Positions 1 through 6,699 of a stretch of DNA of 16,194 nt are shown in pieces. Under the pieces are notes generated by a model. It was not told the DNA's origin, did not search any database, and was given only the letters and a program-made list of their open reading frames with translations. The stretch is from Verrucomicrobiia bacterium. GTDB taxonomy: Bacteria > Verrucomicrobiota > Verrucomicrobiia > Verrucomicrobiales > Akkermansiaceae. A program made the position numbers and the translations under genes. Position 1 is the first letter of the stretch; each line of letters starts with the position of its first letter. The stretch lies in assembly GCA_947460915.1 (NCBI GenBank), contig CANHKJ010000042.1:1-16194 (forward strand), read 5' to 3'.

Positions 1-891
1 CTGCTGCGTCCGGTGAATTCGATGATCGAGTTCAAGCAAATCATTGGTCGGGGCACGCGACTCTACGATGGCAAGGACTACTTCACGATCTATGATTTCG
101 TTAAAGCGCATCATCACTTTCAAGATCCTGAATGGGATGGTGAACCGATGGCACCCGAAACCTGTGACAAGTGCGAAAGCAGCCCGTGCACTTGTGAAGT
201 CAAGCCACCGCGCCCTTGCTCCAAGTGTGGGCAATCGCCCTGTGAATGCCCTAAGGAGAAGTGTCCCGATTGTGGCAAAGAACCTTGCGTGTGCAAACGT
301 CGCAACAAAGTCACGGTAAAACTGGCCGATGGTAAAGAGCGCAGCATCCAGCACATGATGATGACCAGCTTCTGGCATCCCGATGGTACACCCATGTCAT
401 CTCAGCAATTCATGGAAATGCTATTCGGTAAGCTGCCTGCCTTTTTCAGCAACGAGGACGAACTGCGCCAACTGTGGAGCGAACCAACGACTCGTGCAAA
501 ATTGTTGCAAGGTCTGGAGGATCAGGGTTTTGGTAGAGAGCAACTCAGTGAAATGCAACGGATCATCGATGCCGAAAACAGTGATCTTTTTGATGTCCTC
601 GCGAATGTCGCGTATGCGCGCCCACCCATCGAACGCCGCGAGCGAGCGGCTCACGCGAGCCTACGGGTGAATGAAGAATTTTCCGAGAAGCAGCAAGCCT
701 TCCTCAACTTCGTTCTCTCCCACTACGTCACCGTCGGCGTGGAGGAGTTGAGTGCAGAGAAGCTCACGCCACTACTCAAACTAAAGTATCACGACTCCAT
801 CCCGGATGCTCTGGCTGATCTCGGAGCACCCAAACAGATCCAAGAGGCTTTCATCGGCTTCCAGAAGTTTCTGTATATGTTCGCGTCGTGA
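1..891 (+). CDS. hsdR: Type I restriction enzyme R subunit (HsdR), C-terminal part; 5' end outside window
   Basis: The reading frame is open from base 1, so only the last 296 residues are present. It begins in the second RecA-like motor domain: helicase motif VI reads QIIGRGTRL and is followed by DGKDYFTIYDFVKAHHHF, typical of EcoEI-type HsdR proteins, the ATP-dependent translocase and nuclease subunit of type I restriction complexes. Next comes a Cys-rich linker (bases 163-294) with three CxxCx4CxC modules, twelve cysteines in all, probably metal binding. The remainder is the helical EcoEI_R C-terminal domain that in this family contacts the methylase/specificity subunits. The nuclease and motifs I-V lie upstream and cannot be judged. 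No intact hsdM or hsdS follows; downstream are scraps that look like hsdM and RhuM pieces, so the locus may be eroded on this side. The family call is firm; whether the enzyme is active is unknown. Confidence 0.9.
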   Translation: MLRPVNSMIEFKQIIGRGTRLYDGKDYFTIYDFVKAHHHFQDPEWDGEPMAPETCDKCESSPCTCEVKPPRPCSKCGQSPCECPKEKCPDCGKEPCVCKRRNKVTVKLADGKERSIQHMMMTSFWHPDGTPMSSQQFMEMLFGKLPAFFSNEDELRQLWSEPTTRAKLLQGLEDQGFGREQLSEMQRIIDAENSDLFDVLANVAYARPPIERRERAAHASLRVNEEFSEKQQAFLNFVLSHYVTVGVEELSAEKLTPLLKLKYHDSIPDALADLGAPKQIQEAFIGFQKFLYMFAS

Positions 892-1137
892 GATTGAAAA
901 TAGTTCGCTCTTTTCGAGTTCGTGAGTCAACGCAAGCCACACACCCAAGCATAAGAACGATGCATCAATTGAAAATTCTTCATGTAATCGAAGTTTTGTC
1001 CTTGAGCCGTAACGCAGACCTGAAGAATAACAAATCAACTTTTATGAGTAAGTGTCACGGTCATGTTTTGCGAAGCTAGAAAAAGACGCCTTTGGCGGCT
1101 GAGGAGGCAAAAGAAAAATCCCGAGGCAACCCCATGA
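892..1137. other. Non-coding stretch after hsdR
   Basis: There is no convincing gene here. Short frames on both strands have irregular composition and no recognisable motif. A clear hairpin/T-run terminator for hsdR was not seen. Just before the hsdM-like scrap, another forward frame is open for about 25 codons (1080-1157) and could be a frameshifted part of the same decayed gene, but it shows no diagnostic residues. Confidence 0.5.
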
Positions 1138-1266
1138 TTGCGTCGGGATGGGGATGAGTGGTTGATCTTACGTGTTGGGGCGTTGGAACTCGAAACCGAG
1201 ATCAACGACACAAAGAAAAAGCACAATGCCTTTTTGAAAGAGTTAGGCTTGCCGCTTTTGCCGTAG
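1138..1266 (+). pseudogene. Remnant of the 3' end of a type I methylase gene (hsdM-like)
   Basis: A 42-codon frame without a start of its own ends with KKKHNAFLKELGLPLLP and a TAG stop. That ending matches my recollection of the extreme C-terminus of one group of type I restriction N6-adenine methylases (HsdM), whose final helix carries a KHNxFLKELGLPPLP-like signature. An in-frame TGA at 1135-1137 and the absence of any methylase motif upstream (no NPPF) show that the rest of the gene is missing. Its position just after an hsdR 3' end fits a collapsed hsd locus. The assignment rests on about 17 residues, so an unrelated protein tail is possible. Confidence 0.45.
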
Positions 1267-1280
1267 TGACAAAGATCCTT

Positions 1281-1296
1281 GCGGAATGAATTCCGC
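1281..1296. repeat. Short palindromic hairpin GCGGAA-TGAA-TTCCGC
   Basis: This is a perfect 6-bp stem with a 4-base loop, lying between the hsdM-like scrap and the terminator of the next gene. It resembles small dispersed palindromes in some genomes but occurs only once in this window, so a repeat-family assignment cannot be made. It has no T-run of its own. Confidence 0.35.
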
Positions 1297-1302
1297 GCTC
1301 CT

Positions 1303-1338
1303 AAAGAAAAAAACGCCCGCAAGCGAACTTGCGGGCGT
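1303..1338 (-). terminator. Rho-independent terminator of the 223-residue hypothetical gene
   Basis: Read on the minus strand, a perfect 11-bp stem (arms 1313-1323 and 1328-1338, loop of four bases) is followed by a T-rich run, complementary to the A-tract at 1303-1313. It starts 17 bases after the stop codon of the minus-strand gene at 1356-2027. Stem strength, loop size and U-tract are all textbook. Confidence 0.88.
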
Positions 1339-1355
1339 GAGAATGAATCACCGAG

Positions 1356-2027
1356 TTACGCACTCGGCGGCGTGGGTGTTTCGCCGTCGTCATTTTTATC
1401 GCGTTTCGGGGAACGCTCGATGTGGCTAGCATTGGCCCAGGCGCGGAGCACGATGGCATTGCGTTTGAATTTGTTGCGCACGATGGCATTGAGCTGGGTC
1501 ACGGCGGCCATGCCGGACTTGATCAATTTACCCACGGCCACGGTGCTGGCGACGCCTTCTTGATCATCGCTGTCTTTGACGGCATCGGCCAAGCGAATCG
1601 CTTCTACATCCGCCTTCAAATCCGCGACAAAATTCCGTGGCAAGTCGTAGGCGAGGAACAGTTTGGCGACGCCGGGTTTGGCGAGCTCGATGAGGATGGC
1701 ATCGGCTGCGGTGAACAGTCCGGCTTGGCTATTGCTATCGGCGAGGCGATAGGGATGAGCAAAGCCGGGCTTTTCGGCATCGATGGCACGGGCGGTGCGG
1801 GCGATGTCTTGGAGGTCCAGCCGTAGGGCATCCAGCAAGACGGCCTTGGCCGTAGCACGGCCTCTGCCTTGGCTGGCCTTAGCGGCATCGAGATCCGTGA
1901 TGACCTGGGAGAGCGCAGCAAAATGCCCCGCAGCCTTGCTGCCAGCGGGGAAATCGGCATTGCGTTCTTTACCAAAGGTCTGCACACGGGTGAACATATC
2001 ATAACGGCGGTATTCGCGGTCGTTCAT
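1356..2027 (-). CDS. Conserved hypothetical protein, 223 residues, verrucomicrobial type
   Basis: I cannot assign a function. The protein starts MNDREYRRYDMFTRVQTFG, then runs as a predicted mostly helical, Ala-rich protein: residues 20-95 are charged helices, residues 100-185 contain segments such as LFTAADAILIELAKPGVAKLFLAYDLP, and the end (200-223) is hydrophilic and disordered. There is no signal peptide, membrane span or Cys/His cluster. The opening resembles a lineage-specific family I associate with Verrucomicrobiota genomes, where copies tend to be numerous; that is memory, not a search. The gene is monocistronic: a candidate promoter (TTGCTT-N18-TATAAC) lies upstream and a strong terminator downstream. 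It sits between two decayed gene scraps, so it may travel with mobile or unstable DNA. Start chosen at the ATG 26 bases after the -10 box. Confidence 0.8.
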   Translation of the reverse strand: MNDREYRRYDMFTRVQTFGKERNADFPAGSKAAGHFAALSQVITDLDAAKASQGRGRATAKAVLLDALRLDLQDIARTARAIDAEKPGFAHPYRLADSNSQAGLFTAADAILIELAKPGVAKLFLAYDLPRNFVADLKADVEAIRLADAVKDSDDQEGVASTVAVGKLIKSGMAAVTQLNAIVRNKFKRNAIVLRAWANASHIERSPKRDKNDDGETPTPPSA

Positions 2028-2053
2028 AGTATTGTTTATCGTTGTTTGTTTTG

Positions 2054-2083
2054 GTTATAAGGTTGCATCGATGATCGAAGCAA
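2054..2083 (-). promoter_or_regulatory. Candidate sigma-70 promoter of the 223-residue hypothetical gene
   Basis: On the minus strand a TTGCTT box (2078-2083) and a TATAAC box (2054-2059) are separated by 18 bases. The -10 box ends 26 bases before the ATG at 2027, giving a leader of about 20 bases. No Shine-Dalgarno sequence is visible in that leader. Confidence 0.5.
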
Positions 2084-2137
2084 CACTACATCCCTAGCAG
2101 AAAAGGCGGATTTTGCGATAAGAAAAAAAGAGAAAGA

Positions 2138-2227
2138 ATGGAATCGCTGGCGGAACTGTTTGACACCACGAAGCAGAACATTTCCCTGAGCCTCAAGAAC
2201 GTCTTAGAGGACGGGAGCTGGATCTGA
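2138..2227 (+). pseudogene. Fragment of a RhuM-family (virulence RhuM) gene
   Basis: This 29-codon frame contains LAELFDTTKQNISLSLKNVL, close to the N-terminal signature of RhuM-family proteins (typically QMAELFxTTKQNISLHIxNIF followed by EEGEL). The frame then ends in TGA at DGSWI, where an intact protein would continue for some 200-300 residues. RhuM genes are often found inside type I restriction loci, so this scrap together with hsdR and the hsdM-like scrap points to a decayed restriction island. The upstream part of the RhuM N-terminus is absent as well. An independent small protein is possible but much less likely. Confidence 0.6.
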
Positions 2228-2230
2228 ATT

Positions 2231-2257
2231 CAGTTACCGAGGAATGCTCGGTAACTG
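2231..2257. repeat. Perfect 11-bp inverted repeat, CAGTTACCGAG / CTCGGTAACTG
   Basis: Arms at 2231-2241 and 2247-2257 are exactly complementary around a 5-base centre (GAATG). It lies 4 bases after the RhuM-fragment stop and 91 bases before the msrA ATG. No T-run follows on the + strand (GCCGTC), and none is seen on the minus strand, so it is not a standard terminator. It could be a former terminator, an operator for msrA, or a mobile-element end. Confidence 0.7.
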
Positions 2258-2348
2258 CCGTCAACAGCCCCTTACCGCTTAACAAGCTTGCTACGACCGA
2301 TTTTCCGACTCTTCTTGACATTCCCAAAAATGCATCCATCTTCCTTTC
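2258..2348 (+). other. Upstream region of msrA with a TTGACA box
   Basis: This stretch is non-coding. A consensus -35 box TTGACA is at 2315-2320. The six bases at the 17-base spacing (2338-2343, ATCTTC) are a poor -10, and they end 5 bases before the ATG. The geometry is like that of other genes in the window, but the -10 is weak. No ribosome binding site is visible. Confidence 0.35.
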
Positions 2349-2972
2349 ATGTTCCGCAAACTCTTGGCACTAGTTTTGATACCCTCGCTCGCTTGCTGCG
2401 AACCTTCTACACCCATGAACAAAGACACCACACCCGCAGAAAAACCGAAAGTCCCCGAGGGCGCTGAAGTCATCACCCTTGGAGCCGGATGTTTCTGGTG
2501 CATCGAGGCCGCATATCGTCAAATCGATGGCATCCACTCCGCAGTATCTGGTTACATGGGCGGCACCTTAGCCAATCCTACGTATGAACATATTTGCAAC
2601 GGCACCACAGGTCATGCTGAAGTCGTGCAAGTGGTCTATGATCCGAAGAAAATCAGCACCGAGAAAGTTCTTTCTTGGTTCTGGGAACTCCACGATCCCA
2701 CGACACTGAACCGTCAAGGAGCCGACGTCGGCACGCAGTATCGCTCGGCGATTTTCTATCACAACGAGGGTCAGAAAAAAGTCGCGGAGGCATCCAAAAA
2801 AGCCGCGCAAGAACTTTTCAAATCACCCATCGTGACCGAAATCACTGAGGCTGCCACTTTCTATCCTGCCGAAAATTATCACCAAGATTACTACCAGCAA
2901 AACAAGTCGAAAAATCCTTATTGCCGCGCTGTGATCACGCCCAAATTGAAAAAGCTGAAACTGGAAGAGTGA
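2349..2972 (+). CDS. msrA: Exported peptide-methionine (S)-S-oxide reductase MsrA
   Basis: The enzyme reduces the S-form of methionine sulfoxide in proteins and free methionine, repairing oxidative damage. The catalytic motif GCFWC is at residues 47-51 (nucleophile Cys48). Other MsrA signatures are GYMGG (68-72), TGHAEVVQV with Glu91, a long HDPTTLNRQGADVGTQYRS stretch (115-133, Asp126 and Tyr131), and AENYHQDYY (174-182). Cys192 in NPYCR is a likely resolving cysteine. The first 17 residues are a hydrophobic leader ending in LACC, a lipoprotein-like or secretory signal, followed by a Ser/Thr/Pro linker, so the protein is probably periplasmic or membrane-anchored rather than cytosolic. The start at 2349 is chosen because it includes the signal; the next Met (2415) would give a cytosolic form. 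Length is normal for an exported MsrA. No msrB is fused or adjacent. Confidence 0.95.
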   Translation: MFRKLLALVLIPSLACCEPSTPMNKDTTPAEKPKVPEGAEVITLGAGCFWCIEAAYRQIDGIHSAVSGYMGGTLANPTYEHICNGTTGHAEVVQVVYDPKKISTEKVLSWFWELHDPTTLNRQGADVGTQYRSAIFYHNEGQKKVAEASKKAAQELFKSPIVTEITEAATFYPAENYHQDYYQQNKSKNPYCRAVITPKLKKLKLEE

Positions 2973-3019
2973 TCCGCTGCACGGACCAATGCAGCAGTTC
3001 TCGTATCCCGCTTTTCGTG

Positions 3020-3049
3020 TTGCATCAGAGATGATTTCATCGCTACTCT
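3020..3049 (+). promoter_or_regulatory. Candidate promoter abutting the racemase start (TTGCAT-N18-TACTCT)
   Basis: The -35 box is at 3020-3025 and the -10 at 3044-3049. Only 6 bases separate the -10 from the ATG at 3056, so transcription would start at or next to the A of the start codon. Confidence 0.45.
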
Positions 3050-3055
3050 CTGCGC

Positions 3056-4018
3056 ATGCCACAGGATCAATCCATCAAGATCATCGACTCGCACACAGGC
3101 GGTGAGCCAACTCGCATAGTCATCGCCGGCATACCTGATTTGGGCGGCGGCAGCATCGCGGATCAATCGAATGTTTTTCGTACGCAACACGATTGGTTGC
3201 GCAGCAGCGTTGCAAACGAACCGCGTGGGCATGATGCCATGGTCGGAGCCTTACTACTCCCTCCCAGCGAGCCCGATTGCCTCTGCGGAGTGATTTTTTT
3301 CAACAACGTCAGCACCTTAAACATGTGCATTCACGGCACCATTGGACTCGGCGTGACCCTCGCTCACATGGGGAAAATCACTGCGGGAGCTCATAAGATC
3401 GATACCCCAGTCGGCGTGATCACGCTCAATCTCCACGAGGACCAACGCGTAAGTGTCAACAACGTGCCATCCTATCGTTTGGCCAAAGATGTAGCCGTCG
3501 AAGTGCCCGGCTACGGATCGATCAGAGGCGACATCGCCTGGGGCGGCAACTGGTTTTTCCTCATCAATGAGCAAGGTCCTGCCGTGCGTTTTGAAAACAT
3601 CGCCTCTCTTACTCACTTTACTTCCGCCGTCAAGCAAGCCCTCGCCGATCAAGGAATCACTGGGGCAAACGGCATGGAAATCGACCACATCGAAAGCTTC
3701 GGCCCACCGAGCGATCCCGCGTTGGCGGATTCGAAAAACTTCGTGCTCTGTCCCGGCAACGCCTATGACCGCTCGCCTTGCGGCACGGGCACCAGCGCGA
3801 AACTCGCCTGTCTTTATGCCGATGGCAAATTGCTACCCGGACAAACCTGGCGCCAAGCAGGGATTCTCGATTCCGTCTTTGAAGGCCAAGTCGCCCCGCT
3901 TCACGAGCAACATTGCATTCCTACCGTCTCAGGACGCGCCTGGATCATCGGCGAGTCCACCTATCACTTTTCACCCGACGACCCCTTCCGCCACGGCATC
4001 ATCTCGCCGAGCGTCTAA
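3056..4018 (+). CDS. Proline racemase family protein, likely 4-hydroxyproline 2-epimerase
   Basis: Members of this family epimerise proline or 4-hydroxyproline, or dehydrate trans-3-hydroxyproline, by a two-base cysteine mechanism. Both catalytic cysteines are present: Cys91 in NMCIHGTIG and Cys242 in DRSPCGTGTSAKL. Dehydratases of the family usually carry Ser/Thr at the first site, so two Cys argue for a racemase or epimerase. The N-terminus IDSHTGGEPTRIV is typical of the family. At 320 residues the length is normal. The residue after Cys91 is Ile where the common motif has Gly (MCGHGT), which may alter substrate pocket or specificity; 4-hydroxyproline is a guess from family statistics and no catabolic partners (oxidase, deaminase) are adjacent. 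It converges on the anti-sigma gene, with 17 bases between the stops. A near-leaderless promoter lies directly upstream; no ribosome binding site is seen. Confidence 0.88.
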   Translation: MPQDQSIKIIDSHTGGEPTRIVIAGIPDLGGGSIADQSNVFRTQHDWLRSSVANEPRGHDAMVGALLLPPSEPDCLCGVIFFNNVSTLNMCIHGTIGLGVTLAHMGKITAGAHKIDTPVGVITLNLHEDQRVSVNNVPSYRLAKDVAVEVPGYGSIRGDIAWGGNWFFLINEQGPAVRFENIASLTHFTSAVKQALADQGITGANGMEIDHIESFGPPSDPALADSKNFVLCPGNAYDRSPCGTGTSAKLACLYADGKLLPGQTWRQAGILDSVFEGQVAPLHEQHCIPTVSGRAWIIGESTYHFSPDDPFRHGIISPSV

Positions 4019-4035
4019 TGAGAACTGACGTCAGC

Positions 4036-5322
4036 TCACAAACTCAAAGCTTGCTTCATTACCACGAGGGCCGCTCGTTGTGCATCGCTTATGGCCTTTC
4101 CTCCCATGCCTTGCACTTGATTACGCAACGCAGATGCATCCGCTGAGGGCGAGCGAACCCACTCGGCAAATGACACCATCGTGCGAAGAAACTCCCAAGA
4201 ATCCGATGGTTGAAATGCAACCTTGGCATCGATTTGCAAGGTTTCAGCTCCCACCGTCACATCCATGCGACCTATCGTAGAAGTAAACGAGTCCACTTCG
4301 AGCATGATCGTCGTCGCCATGCCCGTAGGCAAACTAGTGATATTATTGCTTTGAGAATTCCCACCACCAAAGCCTAACAAACGATAGCTGCTACCTGCTG
4401 CCGCAAGCCAATGAGCATCGATACGAACGGTATCAGATTGATGATTTTTCATTGTCACAGCCACCAAATAACGACCGTTGCGTTCGGCAACAGGCGCGGC
4501 TTCGACATGAAATGAAACACCACTGATTACGGCATTGGCTTCAATGGCGAGAGGGAATTGATTAAGCATTTCCTCCACGCGAACCATGCGCGGACTGGGT
4601 AATTGGTTTTTCTCAATGATGCTACGCTTCACCCAACTCCACGAGGCCGTGCCAGCCATGATGGGCAGAGCCGCACGCGGATGTTTTTCCGCAGAAAGAA
4701 ATCCACGGTCGCGTAGCTCTGGCAATTCGGCGGCCTTGGGCAAAGGATCATTCGCAATGCGCTTGGCGACCTCAGTCAAATATAGGGCTGGATTGCTCTG
4801 CACCATCGCCGATTTTTCTTGGCCCAATTGAGCCGCATTTGATCCACCGACAGCCGTGAGCGCTTCATCACCTTCAGCCACCGGAAAATCACCCGCCTCA
4901 CTGGCCAAGAGTGCGATCTCACGAGTCACGAGCGTATTTGCCATCCCGCCCTTATCGTCAGTGCCGACTTCTTGCGTGAACAAAATCCCGAGCACCAATG
5001 CCGCAGCAGCAGCCATCGACACCCAGGCCCAACCGCGAAATGGCTTTTGTGGCATAGCAACGACATTTGCCGGAGCAAGCACCGCAGCATCCTGATTGCG
5101 CGCGCTGCGCAAAATGGCATCGCGCTGACGAGCATCAAGACTCTGAACCTCACCACCCATCATGCTCGTCAGTTGGCTCAAAAATTCCTGCTGTTCACGA
5201 GCTGCCATTTGCAACGCGGGATCAGCCGCTACGGCACGCTCCATTTCCGCAGCCTCTTGCGGCCCGAGCTCCCCCAAGAGCCAGGCAGTCCATTGCGGAT
5301 CATCCAATTTCGTTTTCATCAT
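4036..5322 (-). CDS. Membrane anti-sigma factor related to YfbK, lacking the vWA domain
   Basis: Presumed regulator of the ECF sigma factor whose gene overlaps it upstream. Starting from the ATG at 5322 (428 residues), the N-terminal 50 residues (DPQWTAWLLGELGPQEAAEMER) form an anti-sigma-like helical domain without zinc ligands. One membrane span follows at about 98-115, then a large external part. Residues 219-258 (TASWSWVKRSIIEKNQLPSP and VRVEEMLNQFP) match the conserved block before the vWA domain in YfbK proteins (TASYxxVRRxLxxGxLPPPxxVRIEEMxNYF). Residues 312-390 (YRLLGF, and a W-E-F-L near 390) look like the segment after vWA. The vWA core with its DxSxS metal site is absent. The ATGA overlap with the sigma gene implies translational coupling; the next ATG (5319) is equally possible, and both have only a weak GAAGA upstream. 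Sigma binding is inferred from gene order and topology. Confidence 0.75.
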   Translation of the reverse strand: MMKTKLDDPQWTAWLLGELGPQEAAEMERAVAADPALQMAAREQQEFLSQLTSMMGGEVQSLDARQRDAILRSARNQDAAVLAPANVVAMPQKPFRGWAWVSMAAAAALVLGILFTQEVGTDDKGGMANTLVTREIALLASEAGDFPVAEGDEALTAVGGSNAAQLGQEKSAMVQSNPALYLTEVAKRIANDPLPKAAELPELRDRGFLSAEKHPRAALPIMAGTASWSWVKRSIIEKNQLPSPRMVRVEEMLNQFPLAIEANAVISGVSFHVEAAPVAERNGRYLVAVTMKNHQSDTVRIDAHWLAAAGSSYRLLGFGGGNSQSNNITSLPTGMATTIMLEVDSFTSTIGRMDVTVGAETLQIDAKVAFQPSDSWEFLRTMVSFAEWVRSPSADASALRNQVQGMGGKAISDAQRAALVVMKQALSL

Positions 5323-5912
5323 TCTTCGTTTGATTCTGCCAGATCGCGCGGCATCCATTCGCGCAGGCGTTTGAGGGCATTGTGCAATAGAAAGCCCACA
5401 TTTCCATTCGAGAGGCCAGTCACCCGACTAATTTCCTCATAGCTCAGTCCTTGCTGAAATTTCAATACCACCACCTCACGCTGATTCGGTGTTAGTCGTT
5501 GCAGATAAATCTCCAAGCGCTGGTGCATTTCTTCTTTCTCTAACAAAGACGAGGCTGACACCGTACTCGCTGGAATTTTTCCCAGCTTCTTTTCATCCAT
5601 CTCGACCAAGCGAGAGTCCTTGCGCAACACGTCCAGTGCACGATTCCGGCACACCGTAAAAAGCCAAGTTTTCACGCCATCGCGCACCTTGGCCACATCC
5701 TGCTGACACAGTCGAATGAAGGTATCCTGCACCACATCACGAGCCCGCTCCCAATCATGAACAAAACCCTGGGCATAACCAATCAAAGGCCGCTCATATT
5801 CTTTGAGCGCCCATTCGATGAATTGTTCCTGAGTCTGCACCATGTCGGGAGGCGAACCGTTTGTCATGTCCGCCTCTGTAGAAACGTGCAAGTTGCCATT
5901 TTCTTTGATCAT
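5319..5912 (-). CDS. ECF-type RNA polymerase sigma factor
   Basis: An alternative sigma factor directing RNA polymerase to a stress or envelope regulon. Region 2 spans about residues 28-98: EYERPLIGYAQGF, then ERARDVVQDTFIRL (2.2) and VKTWLFTVCRNRALDVLRK (2.3-2.4). Region 4 is at about 132-190: LTPNQREVVVLKFQQGLSYE, then a helix-turn-helix with GLSNGNVGFLLHNALKRLRE. The length of 197 residues is usual. Its stop codon overlaps the start of the membrane anti-sigma gene (ATGA), the classic arrangement. I chose the first ATG because a promoter (TTGCAG-N17-TAGATT) ends 10 bases before it. An internal ATG at 5867 has a good Shine-Dalgarno-like AGAGG five bases upstream and would give 182 residues that still contain both domains. 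The regulon cannot be read from the window. Confidence 0.92.
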   Translation of the reverse strand: MIKENGNLHVSTEADMTNGSPPDMVQTQEQFIEWALKEYERPLIGYAQGFVHDWERARDVVQDTFIRLCQQDVAKVRDGVKTWLFTVCRNRALDVLRKDSRLVEMDEKKLGKIPASTVSASSLLEKEEMHQRLEIYLQRLTPNQREVVVLKFQQGLSYEEISRVTGLSNGNVGFLLHNALKRLREWMPRDLAESNEE

Positions 5913-5922
5913 TTTAATAAAA

Positions 5923-5951
5923 AATCTAACTCAGGCAGTATAGGCCTGCAA
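5923..5951 (-). promoter_or_regulatory. Candidate promoter of the ECF sigma/anti-sigma operon
   Basis: On the minus strand TTGCAG (5946-5951) and TAGATT (5923-5928) are 17 bases apart. The -10 ends 10 bases before the ATG at 5912. The boxes are of housekeeping type, so strict autoregulation by the ECF factor is not indicated. Confidence 0.5.
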
Positions 5952-6051
5952 ATGAAAATGAAATTGCCCGATGCTTCAGTGATATACTACTGTCATGGCA
6001 CAAAATTAGGGCGCATAAATCATTTCTGGATGATAGAGCCTGGACAGAAAT

Positions 6052-6675
6052 TTAACGAATGAAATAACTTAAATTCTCTAACTCGGAGGCGAGGTCAACG
6101 CTATTGACGACGATTTCTTTCGGCACCTCAAGAACGGCTGGGGAGAAATTGAGAATTCCTTGGACTCCAGCACGCACCAGTCGATTTGCCATGCCTTGAG
6201 CATATTCGGCAGGCACACAGAGGATCGCAAGCCGCACTTGATTTTCCACGAGAAAATTTTCCATTTCCTCTTCGAGAAAAAGTGGCACGCTGACTCCCCG
6301 TGCACGGGCCGCAGCGGGATCTGCATCGAAGGCGGCGATGACTTCGAAGCCTTCTTTCTGGAAGCCCTGATAACGCAAAAGCGCCGAGCCAAGATTGCCC
6401 GCACCAACGAGGATGACGGGCTGAAGTTTTTCCTGACGCAGGGCATCACGCAAGGCAGTCATCAATTTCTCCACAGGATAACCGAGACCGCGTGTTCCCC
6501 ATTGGCCAAGGTAGGCAATGTCTTTGCGCAGTTGCGAGGAGTTCACTCCAGCAGCTTTGGCGAGAGTGCCCGAGCTGACCGTGTCGATGCCATTATCTGC
6601 CAACCGCTGCAAGCAACGATGGTAGGTAGAAAGGCGATAAATCACCTTCTTGGGAATGGCACTTTTTTCCGACAT
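6052..6675 (-). CDS. rex: Redox-sensing transcriptional repressor Rex
   Basis: Rex dimers sense the NADH/NAD+ ratio and repress fermentation and respiratory genes when NADH is low. The 207-residue protein has the full family layout. An N-terminal winged helix spans about 8-75, with the DNA-contact motif SSQLRKDIAYLGQWGTRGLGY (46-66). A Rossmann fold follows, with GAGNLG at 91-96 and the acidic AFDADP (115-120) that reads the adenosine ribose. A C-terminal swapped helix ends in ELENLSYFIR. The gene starts 24 bases after the rpoD stop on the same strand, with no terminator between, so it is probably cotranscribed with rpoD. No consensus Rex operator (TTGTGAA-N4-TTCACAA) was seen in the window, so its targets lie elsewhere or its site has diverged. 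Confidence 0.94.
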   Translation of the reverse strand: MSEKSAIPKKVIYRLSTYHRCLQRLADNGIDTVSSGTLAKAAGVNSSQLRKDIAYLGQWGTRGLGYPVEKLMTALRDALRQEKLQPVILVGAGNLGSALLRYQGFQKEGFEVIAAFDADPAAARARGVSVPLFLEEEMENFLVENQVRLAILCVPAEYAQGMANRLVRAGVQGILNFSPAVLEVPKEIVVNSVDLASELENLSYFIR

Positions 6676-6699
6676 CGGGTTTCAGCTTGTGGAAAATCG

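Noticed and set aside
4025..4034. Perfect 10-bp palindrome CTGACGTCAG between two converging stop codons
   Set aside because: It has no loop or T-run and is short enough to occur by chance; there is no adjacent promoter for it to control.
6676..6699. Possible Rex operator near TTGTGGAAAA upstream of rex
   Set aside because: Only one half-site is present, without the inverted partner, so it does not meet the TTGTGAA-N4-TTCACAA pattern.
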